This document shows, one piece after another, positions 1-4,867 of a stretch of 6,279 nucleotides of DNA. Both the position numbers and the translations under genes were made by a program. The first letter of the stretch is position 1. The number at the start of each line of letters is the position of its first letter. Below the pieces are notes generated by a model. It saw only the letters and a program-made list of their open reading frames with translations. It was not told where the DNA came from and did no database searches. Origin of the DNA: an uncultured Candidatus Saccharibacteria bacterium (GTDB lineage Bacteria; Patescibacteriota; Saccharimonadia; Saccharimonadales; UBA4665); the NCBI GenBank assembly GCA_903891235.1, contig CAITDW010000028.1:1-6279 (forward strand). Direction: 5' to 3'.

Positions 1-14
1 ATTTACTATTCTTA

Positions 15-23
15 TGGTATAAT
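15..23 (+). promoter_or_regulatory. Extended -10 promoter giving a predicted leaderless start for the M16 peptidase
   Basis: A consensus TATAAT at 18-23 is preceded by TGG at 15-17, the TGn of an extended -10 element. Only six bases separate the hexamer from the ATG at 30, so transcription should begin at or next to the A of the start codon. No Shine-Dalgarno sequence is present. With a 17-base spacer the -35 box would lie just before the window, so it cannot be judged. Confidence 0.6.
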
Positions 24-29
24 ATAGAT

Positions 30-1334
30 ATGGAAAAAAGTAAGATTGATGTCGAAACTTTAGATAACGGCTTATCATTTACTCGAGTGACCAAACCTGG
101 TTGGAATACAAGTTCTTGTAGGTTAGTCATTAAATCTGGTTCTATTCATGAGACAGAAGGCAATTTAGGCTCAGCTCATTTTTTAGAACACATTACACAT
201 CAAGGAAGTGAAGGTCTGCCAGATCAACAGGCAATAATGGACTTCAAGGATAAAACCGGGACTTATGAAAATGCTTTCACGAGCTTATCTTCTACAACTT
301 ACGTTGCTAATGGATATGACTTAAGATCAGTCCTATACTCATTACAACAAAGAGTTTTCAGCCCACTTCTAACTCCTGAAGCATCAGAACAGGAAAGACT
401 ACCAATAATTAACGAGATTAGCTCTTATGAGTCCGATCCTCACTATGCAATTAATTCTAGGCATAGAGAGGCTTTACTTGGACAAAGCTATGCATTACCA
501 ATAGGTGGCTACTCAGATGATTTGAGAGAACTTAGTCATGAAGCGTTAGTCGAATACTACAATCGAAACTATAGAATTGGTAATGCCGTGCTCATTATCT
601 GTTCTAATGAATCACTCGAGAAGCAAAAAAAAATTGCCGAGAAGATTTTTGGTGAACTGGAAGATAAAGGCAAAAATAGGCCAACAACTGTTGATTTAGA
701 TGAGTTTAATCCTCAGAAAAGACAACATTCACTAGAGTTACTTGACCAGCCAAATGTTGCTCAAACTAGACTAGATTTGAGCTTTGGATTATCTGAAGAA
801 AATTCTAGCCAAAGTTCATTCCTAGATTACGTAGTCGCCAACACTTTATCTAGATTAGCCTTTAATAAATTAAGAGAAGAAAAAGCTTTAGCCTATAGTG
901 CTGAAGCTGAAATAGTTGAAGTTGATAATATACATTTTGATCAGAATCAACATAGACGATACTTAAGTATCGACACTGAAATCTTAGGCAAAGATACCAT
1001 AAAAGCACTTGATGTTATAGAGAAAGAAATCTTGACTCCAAAATTATTCGAAAAAGATATACGTGTAATGCTAGGAAAAATTATTCGAGGCTATAGTAAC
1101 ATTTTAGAATTTGATACATCAGATTTTGCAGATCTATTACAAGGTATAGTCTCATCTAATAGGGGCAATTCTATAGATCTAGCAGGGCCCAAGAAACTAG
1201 CCAAAAAAGCCGATATTGAAAAAATTCAAAATAAACATCTAGAGATAGTTAAGACTCAACCATTAATTCTAGCAACTTCTTCTAATAAAAAAGTTCTCAA
1301 TCGAATCGAAAACTGGAAGCCAAAGAGAAAATAA
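30..1334 (+). CDS. M16 family zinc metallopeptidase (insulinase/processing-peptidase-like)
   Basis: This is a 434-residue two-domain peptidase of the M16 (inverzincin) family, the usual length for M16B-type bacterial members, which act as clam-shell dimers. The inverted zinc motif HxxEH is HFLEH at residues 50-54: H50 and H54 bind zinc and E53 is the catalytic base. The third zinc ligand is probably E129 in the segment ERLPIINEI, 75 residues after H54, the spacing known for the family. The C-terminal half carries the typical LREEKALAYS stretch at about 281-290, which contains the conserved Arg/Tyr region that shapes the substrate pocket. There is no signal peptide or membrane segment, so it should be cytosolic. 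All active-site residues are intact in this single chain, so a homodimer is the simplest model. The substrate is unknown. The start is fixed by a -10 element six bases upstream and by the lack of a ribosome binding site. It converges on the next gene. Confidence 0.93.
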   Translation: MEKSKIDVETLDNGLSFTRVTKPGWNTSSCRLVIKSGSIHETEGNLGSAHFLEHITHQGSEGLPDQQAIMDFKDKTGTYENAFTSLSSTTYVANGYDLRSVLYSLQQRVFSPLLTPEASEQERLPIINEISSYESDPHYAINSRHREALLGQSYALPIGGYSDDLRELSHEALVEYYNRNYRIGNAVLIICSNESLEKQKKIAEKIFGELEDKGKNRPTTVDLDEFNPQKRQHSLELLDQPNVAQTRLDLSFGLSEENSSQSSFLDYVVANTLSRLAFNKLREEKALAYSAEAEIVEVDNIHFDQNQHRRYLSIDTEILGKDTIKALDVIEKEILTPKLFEKDIRVMLGKIIRGYSNILEFDTSDFADLLQGIVSSNRGNSIDLAGPKKLAKKADIEKIQNKHLEIVKTQPLILATSSNKKVLNRIENWKPKRK

Positions 1335-1349
1335 AAATATTAGGTTGGG

Positions 1350-1384
1350 CAAGACTAATTCAATAGTAATGTTGCTTAGTCTTG
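1350..1384. terminator. Hairpin in the convergent intergenic gap, possible bidirectional terminator
   Basis: CAAGACTAA at 1350-1358 is perfectly complementary to TTAGTCTTG at 1376-1384 across a 17-base loop. The right arm includes the stop codon and last codons of the minus-strand gene. It sits between two converging genes, where terminators belong. No T-tract follows directly on the plus strand. On the minus strand a T-rich stretch (TTTTTATTTT) lies about ten bases beyond the stem. It is therefore a weak or non-canonical terminator. Confidence 0.35.
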
Positions 1385-1720
1385 AGAGTTGACTCGTCTG
1401 AATTCTTTAATCAGACTATTAGAAAGTGAAACATTATCTCTCTTTAATCTTCTAAGTGTTTTTTTGTCCATTCTGTTTAGTGGAGCAAGTTCTTTTCTCT
1501 TATTGATTGAATTTGTAATGGTATTGTTAAGTGCTAGTAAGCCTTTATATCCAATAATCAAAGGATCCTGAGCTATATTAAGCTCAGGTACAGGCTGAGG
1601 AGGTACATCACTAATTGTAGGTTCTACTATGATGAATGGAAGATTATTCAATTCACTATAATAAGCTTCGGCAGATTGGTTAATGTATGAGATGTTGTTT
1701 GGTGTTTCGAAATTTGACAT
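1376..1720 (-). CDS. Hypothetical protein, 114 residues, basic C-terminal half
   Basis: I do not recognise this family. The N-terminal third is polar and Asn/Tyr-rich, followed by a Pro-rich linker at about residues 34-46 (P34, P40, P41, P43, P45). The C-terminal half (about 74-108) is strongly basic, with KKTLRRLKR at 86-94, and could bind nucleic acid or form a helical hairpin; this is inference only. There is no signal peptide or transmembrane segment. Support for a real gene comes from its upstream signals: a good promoter at 1762-1790 and an AAAGGG Shine-Dalgarno site nine bases before the ATG. It is transcribed separately from the upstream minus-strand cluster and ends in the hairpin shared with the M16 gene. 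The plus-strand reading frame inside it has no such signals. Confidence 0.72.
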   Translation of the reverse strand: MSNFETPNNISYINQSAEAYYSELNNLPFIIVEPTISDVPPQPVPELNIAQDPLIIGYKGLLALNNTITNSINKRKELAPLNRMDKKTLRRLKRDNVSLSNSLIKEFRRVNSQD

Positions 1721-1767
1721 AATATATATCCCTTTAAATAAGATTACTTAAGTTCATATATATTATG
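1718..1767. repeat. 12-bp AT-rich inverted repeat between the promoter and start codon of the 114-residue gene
   Basis: CATAATATATAT at 1718-1729 is the exact reverse complement of ATATATATTATG at 1756-1767, with 26 bases between. One arm contains the start codon of the minus-strand gene and the other contains its predicted -10 box (CATAAT). The arms are low-complexity AT sequence, so part of the match could be chance. The predicted transcription start falls inside the loop, so any role would be at the DNA level. Confidence 0.4.
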
Positions 1768-1790
1768 CCTTATTATACTTAATTAGTCAA
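1762..1790 (-). promoter_or_regulatory. Sigma70-type promoter of the 114-residue hypothetical gene
   Basis: On the minus strand, TTGACT (1785-1790) and CATAAT (1762-1767) each match the consensus at five of six positions and are separated by exactly 17 bases. Transcription would start near 1755, giving a leader of about 34 bases that contains the AAAGGG ribosome binding site. A perfect TATAAT at 1772-1777 also exists but lacks a good -35 box. Confidence 0.55.
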
Positions 1791-1816
1791 TTATGTTATT
1801 TATTAGTTTAATTTGA

Positions 1817-1879
1817 CTAGATTGAAACTTTTTCTTTTTTTGGCTTCTTAACTTCTTTTCTTCCTTTATCTTTTGACAT
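1817..1879 (-). CDS. 20-residue lysine-rich microprotein
   Basis: This short open frame encodes a 20-residue peptide beginning MSKDKGRKEVKKPKKEK and ending V-S-I before TAG. Nine of the 20 residues are lysine and one is arginine, so it is strongly basic. An AAAGGA Shine-Dalgarno site at 1885-1890 lies five bases before the ATG. The start is 21 bases after the stop of the VUT transporter on the same strand, so it probably shares that transcript. Short Lys-rich peptides opening MSKDKG and containing KKPKK resemble tiny conserved hypothetical proteins that I recall from other bacteria, but I cannot confirm homology here. A ribosome- or RNA-associated role is possible by charge alone. The alternative is a chance AT-rich frame: AAA codons are easy to produce in such DNA. 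Confidence 0.55.
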   Translation of the reverse strand: MSKDKGRKEVKKPKKEKVSI

Positions 1880-1900
1880 AATGTTCCTTTCTTATATTAT

Positions 1901-2590
1901 TTATCCATAAAATTTCAGATGAGGCTTTTCATATGTATCTATATGATCTCGCATCTTAATATAATTTATTATTCTTATAGTTACAGGAGAAATTATAACC
2001 TCAGTTGCAATCTTAATGAAATAAACCGTAGCGATAATCTTTAGAAGCTCATTGCCGGATAAAGTTCCCACGAAAGCAATAACCGTAAAAAGAGTTGTAT
2101 CTATTAAACTTCCGAGAGCGGTTGAACTAACAACTCTTAGCCACATTGCTTTTCCTTTAGTCCTAATCTTTAAATAGGCAAGGACATAGCTATTAATAAA
2201 ATCTCCAATGAACAGTGCAGTCATACTAGCCAGAACTATTCTCCAGGCAACACCCAATACAGATAGATATGCCTGTTCATTAACTAGATTCTGTGTATCG
2301 GCAGGCAAGTACTGAGCAATATAAAAACAGACTGCCATAACTCCTAGCATAGATATACCAATATAGATTAGTTGTCTCATCTTCTTAAAACCATAGATTT
2401 CAGTAATGATGTCAGAGATTATGTAGGCTAAGGGAAAGAGTATTGTTCCACCATCAAAAGTAAGAAATGAAATCTTAACAATCCGAACGCTTAATATATT
2501 GCTAATTATTAGGGTAGTAATAAATAGCGCAACTAAGACTTCAAAAATTAAAGATTGTTTAGGTTTACTTGATTCAAGTTTAGGTAACAT
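1901..2590 (-). CDS. VUT family (YhhQ-type) queuosine precursor transporter
   Basis: This is a 229-residue integral membrane protein of the VUT_1/COG1738 family, whose characterised member YhhQ imports queuosine precursors (preQ0/preQ1) for tRNA modification. About six hydrophobic segments are visible, near residues 17-34, 47-61, 73-94, 113-136, 152-176 and 183-205. The family signature is clear: FDGGTILFPLAYIISDIITE at 45-64 is followed by IYGFKK, with conserved D60, E64 and G67, and a second motif, DTTLFTVIAFVGTL, lies at 164-177. Length and composition are typical, with a short cytoplasmic-type N-terminus and a basic C-terminal tail. The gene starts nine bases after the SOUL-protein stop with no evident Shine-Dalgarno site, so translational coupling is likely. 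The substrate is assigned by family; no queuosine riboswitch or tgt gene is visible in the window to confirm it. Confidence 0.88.
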   Translation of the reverse strand: MLPKLESSKPKQSLIFEVLVALFITTLIISNILSVRIVKISFLTFDGGTILFPLAYIISDIITEIYGFKKMRQLIYIGISMLGVMAVCFYIAQYLPADTQNLVNEQAYLSVLGVAWRIVLASMTALFIGDFINSYVLAYLKIRTKGKAMWLRVVSSTALGSLIDTTLFTVIAFVGTLSGNELLKIIATVYFIKIATEVIISPVTIRIINYIKMRDHIDTYEKPHLKFYG

Positions 2591-2599
2591 TTTACTAGT

Positions 2600-3115
2600 C
2601 TAGCGTATTTTTATAGATATTTCGTTATGTCTTAAAAATCCAGGTATCCAAGGGGGATTAAATCTAGAGATTATTGGTTCACTTAATAATTCCAATTTAT
2701 GATTTTTCGCCCATATTTTTAGTTCATTAATTTTCTTTTCAAGCTTGGATTCAGTAGTAAATCCAGTAAACCTAATTACTACTGCCTTATATTTATCTAC
2801 CTGCTTAATGGTCACATTATCATCATTAGGAGTGGGCAGTGATGCTTTGGTGTACTTTGACGGCATAGTGAATGAAATTACGTATTGATTTCTATTTTTC
2901 TTAAGTGTAGAGACAGGTGCTGTCATAGAAATTTTTTGACCCTCTTTGTTGCCACCAAAAATATAATTAGCAAGATAACTAAACCCCTGACTGCCAGCCG
3001 AATTATGTGATTCAGATTCGACATTAACCGTGGCGTTAATATAGCCAAGATATTGCCTAATTTCTATTTGTTTATCTTTTTCTATTAATTCATATTTTGG
3101 AGATTCAATAGCCAT
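2600..3115 (-). CDS. SOUL family haem-binding protein
   Basis: This 171-residue protein matches the SOUL/HEBP family along its whole length. The N-terminus has the family pattern (PKYELIEKDKQIEIRQY at residues 6-22), followed by FGGN at 53-56, the hallmark KISMTAPV at 61-68, FTMPSKY at 82-88, LPTPND at 93-98, and the closing FNPPWIPGFLRHNEISIKI at 152-170. SOUL proteins are eight-stranded barrels that bind haem or related tetrapyrroles; the prokaryotic role is unsettled. No signal peptide or lipobox is seen, so this copy is probably cytosolic. It lies 47 bases downstream of the HGT-motif gene and nine bases upstream of the transporter, so it is probably co-transcribed with them. An AGGAG lies about 12 bases before the ATG, rather far for a ribosome binding site. 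A TACTAT exactly six bases before the ATG could alternatively be a -10 box for a leaderless mRNA. Confidence 0.93.
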   Translation of the reverse strand: MAIESPKYELIEKDKQIEIRQYLGYINATVNVESESHNSAGSQGFSYLANYIFGGNKEGQKISMTAPVSTLKKNRNQYVISFTMPSKYTKASLPTPNDDNVTIKQVDKYKAVVIRFTGFTTESKLEKKINELKIWAKNHKLELLSEPIISRFNPPWIPGFLRHNEISIKIR

Positions 3116-3162
3116 ACCTATATAGTACTCCTATAAAACTTTATTAGTATCAATACAGTAGA

Positions 3163-3945
3163 CTAAGATGGTAGTGAAATTATTTGTCCACTGGTGTCAT
3201 ATAAAGCAATCTTGCCATTAAAAGCCGACTTTATTCGTTCAACCAAACTACTAGACTGAGCAATATCAGGACCAAGTATTAATCCGGCTACACTAGAGCT
3301 TGGCATACCAATTAATACCGAGGCAAATCTAGACTGAGCTTTTTCAGAGTGCTTATCTACTGGTAAGCTACTCATGCTAACAATGCCTTCAAAGACTGCA
3401 TCACTGCCTTCTTTGTAGGGATCATTAGCTATTAAGGGCTGAACTTCTGTAATACTAGAATCAAGGATTACAGCTAGGGAATCATTGAGCCGATTAGCAC
3501 TTGGTAATCTTTTTGATTCTGATGTCTGTGCCTTAATACTTAATCCTTCTTCAGGCCTGGAAATATAGTCTACATATTCGGCAATTGTCATATCGCTCTT
3601 TACTTTAAAAAAGTCTGCGCACAAATGAGTTTCACCATCTTCAACTATTCCCAGTAATTCTCCACTAACAATTCCATGTTTAGCAATTGATTCTATATTA
3701 TCTATGGAAGTTCCATGAAGATAGGTTCCTTCTGGCAAAAATGAGTTGCCACTGTCAAGGGAGTCTCTAAGCTCAGAGGATAGCTCGGCCGCCGATAAGT
3801 CTTCATAAATAGCATACTGTCTATTAACAATTTCTATTTGACTCGGGCCGAGATCCTTTTCTATATTAGAAAGCTTAGGCAAGTCACTAGTTATATCTGC
3901 TTCAATTTCTATTTCATCTTGTTTGTTATTAAAGTCTTCTAACAT
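3163..3945 (-). CDS. Unrecognised 260-residue protein with an ADP-ribosyltransferase-like HGT motif
   Basis: No family can be named with confidence. Residues 1-60 are acidic and polar, without a signal peptide. The segment at 70-97 reads L-P-x-G-T-Y-LHGTS-xx-NIESIAKHGIVSG, which resembles the first strand and helix of ADP-ribosyltransferase folds such as PARP and KptA/Tpt1, where a histidine in HG(T/S) contacts NAD+. H107-L-C-A-D-F-F (107-113) sits where those enzymes carry their second, aromatic motif. The E186-G-I-V-S strand could hold a late acidic residue, and the region 206-233 (RFASVLIGMPSSSVAGLILG and following) looks like a terminal beta-rich half. This is motif resemblance only, and a bona fide catalytic triad is not demonstrated. 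The start is supported by a TATAAT seven bases upstream and by the absence of a Shine-Dalgarno site. It is the first gene of the minus-strand cluster. Confidence 0.8.
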   Translation of the reverse strand: MLEDFNNKQDEIEIEADITSDLPKLSNIEKDLGPSQIEIVNRQYAIYEDLSAAELSSELRDSLDSGNSFLPEGTYLHGTSIDNIESIAKHGIVSGELLGIVEDGETHLCADFFKVKSDMTIAEYVDYISRPEEGLSIKAQTSESKRLPSANRLNDSLAVILDSSITEVQPLIANDPYKEGSDAVFEGIVSMSSLPVDKHSEKAQSRFASVLIGMPSSSVAGLILGPDIAQSSSLVERIKSAFNGKIALYDTSGQIISLPS

Positions 3946-3952
3946 ATTAATA

Positions 3953-3981
3953 ATTATACAGTTTATTCGAATAAGGTTTAA
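3953..3981 (-). promoter_or_regulatory. Promoter of the HGT-motif gene, leaderless geometry
   Basis: On the minus strand a perfect TATAAT (3953-3958) ends seven bases before the ATG, so the transcript should begin at or beside the start codon. Seventeen bases upstream is a weak -35, TTAAAC (3976-3981), which lies inside the left arm of the 15-bp inverted repeat. A protein bound to that arm would compete with RNA polymerase here. Confidence 0.55.
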
Positions 3982-4030
3982 CCTTTTGTTATTATATTAA
4001 AAACTAGGGTTCAACAACAAAAGGTTAAAC
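3976..4030. repeat. Perfect 15-bp inverted repeat in the divergent spacer, candidate operator pair
   Basis: GTTTAACCTTTTGTT at 3976-3990 is the exact reverse complement of AACAAAAGGTTAAAC at 4016-4030, separated by 25 bases. The left arm covers the -35 box of the minus-strand gene and the start of the extended -10 of the plus-strand gene. The right arm contains the plus gene's ribosome binding site and stops at the base before its ATG. Arm centres are 40 bases apart, close to four helical turns. The arms are not simple repeats. A near-copy of the arm is found at 6230-6243. Confidence 0.85.
3987..3995 (+). promoter_or_regulatory. Possible extended -10 promoter for the 132-residue gene
   Basis: TGT (3987-3989) followed by TATTAT (3990-3995, five of six consensus) forms an extended -10 element. 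No convincing -35 is found at 17-18 bases. The predicted start near 4002 gives a leader of about 29 bases that contains the Shine-Dalgarno site at 4020-4024. Its upstream half overlaps the left arm of the inverted repeat. Confidence 0.35.
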
Positions 4031-4429
4031 ATGTCTATAGAATTCGTTAACAAATACCGCATCAAAGAAACAATCGATGAGATATTCGAGGACATTCAAT
4101 ACCAAAGTCCAATCCTATTAAGAGGTCATACAATGTTTTCAGTAGAGACAAGGTATGCAGATGCCAAAGATCCAGATACTGAATTTAATTGGATTCTAGG
4201 AGACACTATAAAAACTTTTAGGAATCAGAACCAAGATGATAAGAAACTATATACCCAAGAAAGAGAAATTTATTTGCAAAGAGGTCATCAAGATTCTCAG
4301 CTAATTTACGAAATGAATTATGACGAATCGACAATCTCTATAGCTGGCCTTGCCATACAGCGCTATATGGGTGATCTACTGGAAGAGTTTAGGGCAGGCC
4401 TAGAAATAGTTAGAACCTACAAAGATTGA
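4031..4429 (+). CDS. Unrecognised 132-residue soluble protein
   Basis: I do not recognise this family. It is a soluble, acidic alpha/beta-type sequence with no signal peptide, membrane segment or cysteine cluster. The visible layout is an N-terminal amphipathic helix (about residues 8-24), a charged middle with aromatic residues that could form strands (34-100), and a C-terminal helix (about 109-130) with Tyr, Leu, Glu and Arg in helical spacing. A ribosome binding site (AAAGG at 4020-4024) lies six bases before the ATG and supports this start. The gene diverges from the HGT-motif gene across an 85-base spacer containing the 15-bp inverted repeat, so the two may be regulated together. Its TGA stop overlaps the -35 box of the next gene. 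Confidence 0.8.
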   Translation: MSIEFVNKYRIKETIDEIFEDIQYQSPILLRGHTMFSVETRYADAKDPDTEFNWILGDTIKTFRNQNQDDKKLYTQEREIYLQRGHQDSQLIYEMNYDESTISIAGLAIQRYMGDLLEEFRAGLEIVRTYKD

Positions 4430-4454
4430 CAAATATACTTTACTTTGGTAAAGT
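4426..4454 (+). promoter_or_regulatory. Promoter of the YerC/YecD regulator, leaderless geometry
   Basis: A perfect -35 TTGACA (4426-4431) is followed after 17 bases by TAAAGT (4449-4454), a four-of-six -10 strengthened by an upstream TGG (4446-4448). Six bases separate the -10 from the ATG at 4461, the same spacing and the same TGG as at the M16 promoter. No Shine-Dalgarno site is present. The -35 overlaps the stop codon of the preceding gene (4427-4429). Confidence 0.65.
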
Positions 4455-4456
4455 AT
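4435..4456. promoter_or_regulatory. Perfect 9-bp palindrome over the yerC -10 region, candidate autoregulatory operator
   Basis: ATACTTTAC (4435-4443) and GTAAAGTAT (4448-4456) are exact inverted copies separated by TTTG. The palindrome covers the spacer end and the whole -10 box of the promoter for a TrpR-like DNA-binding protein. Overlap with the -10 is where repressors such as TrpR act on their own promoters, so autorepression is the natural inference. The half-sites share TACT...AGTA with TrpR operators, which is only a loose resemblance. Confidence 0.55.
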
Positions 4457-4460
4457 TATC

Positions 4461-4793
4461 ATGAATAAAGCTTCGAACAGTATATGGAAGGAAACCGCCC
4501 CTCAGCAATTAGCTGAGGTTATTTGTCGAATAGGTGATAAAAATAATTTAGAAAACTTTCTGTCTGATGTAATGACTAATAAGGAAATTATAGAAATAAG
4601 CTCTCGACTTGAAGCTGCCCGGTTACTTAGCGATGGAGTTAAATATACCGATATAACTAGGCAAACAAAATTAAGCAGCCGTACTGTTGCTCGAATTAGT
4701 CAATGGATTAAAAACGGATATGGTGGTTATCTCCTAGCTATAGATATAATCAATAAGCATCATATACATATTCAGCCAGATAGTGCCGATTAA
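4461..4793 (+). CDS. yerC: YerC/YecD family TrpR-related transcriptional regulator
   Basis: This 110-residue all-helical protein belongs to the TrpR superfamily, YerC/YecD branch. The family pattern is visible: FLSDVMTNKEIIEISSRLEA at residues 33-52, the helix-turn-helix region AARLLSDGVKYTDITRQTKL at 52-71 followed by SSRTVARISQWI at 72-83, and the closing NGYGGYLLAI at 85-94. Length is normal for the branch, with a short polar tail. YerC-type proteins resemble the tryptophan repressor in fold, but ligand and targets are not generally established, so tryptophan sensing should not be assumed. The palindrome overlapping its own promoter suggests autoregulation. The gene appears monocistronic: its promoter begins inside the stop codon of the preceding gene and an intrinsic terminator follows at 4818-4842. 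The start is fixed by the -10 element six bases upstream. Confidence 0.93.
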   Translation: MNKASNSIWKETAPQQLAEVICRIGDKNNLENFLSDVMTNKEIIEISSRLEAARLLSDGVKYTDITRQTKLSSRTVARISQWIKNGYGGYLLAIDIINKHHIHIQPDSAD

Positions 4794-4817
4794 TTAGATA
4801 TTAAAAAATAAAAGAAT

Positions 4818-4842
4818 TGTCAGCACTAAGCTGGCATTTTTT
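4818..4842 (+). terminator. Intrinsic terminator downstream of yerC
   Basis: TGTCAGC (4818-4824) pairs with GCTGGCA (4830-4836), seven pairs including one G-U, across a five-base loop. Six T residues follow directly (4837-4842). It lies 24 bases after the yerC stop and separates yerC from the acyltransferase unit. The next gene then needs its own promoter; none of clear quality is seen in the short AT-rich stretch 4843-4855. Confidence 0.8.
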
Positions 4843-4867
4843 ATATATCTAATTTAAAGGAGAGAAT

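Noticed and set aside
1389..1571. 60-codon plus-strand open frame opposite the 114-residue gene
   Set aside because: It has no ribosome binding site or promoter and lies entirely antisense to a gene with both; its hydrophobic translation is typical of antisense AT-rich frames.
1784..1819. Seven-base inverted pair TAGTCAA/TTGACTA as a terminator of the minus-strand cluster
   Set aside because: The stem is AT-rich and short, the loop is 22 bases and no T-run follows. One arm is better explained as the -35 box of the next gene, the other overlaps the microprotein stop.
3116..3162. A separate promoter for the SOUL gene
   Set aside because: TACTAT lies six bases before the ATG, matching the leaderless spacing, but it is only four of six to consensus and no -35 fits at 16-18 bases, so it was not listed as a feature.
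3946..4030. Inverted repeat as ends of an insertion sequence or a short CRISPR-like unit
   Set aside because: Only 25 bases lie between the arms, there is no transposase or target duplication, and there is no repeated spacer structure; an operator-type site fits better.
4427..4429. Alternative genetic code with TGA read as glycine
   Set aside because: TGA here ends a gene directly before the next promoter, and no recognised protein contains an in-frame TGA, so the standard bacterial code fits.
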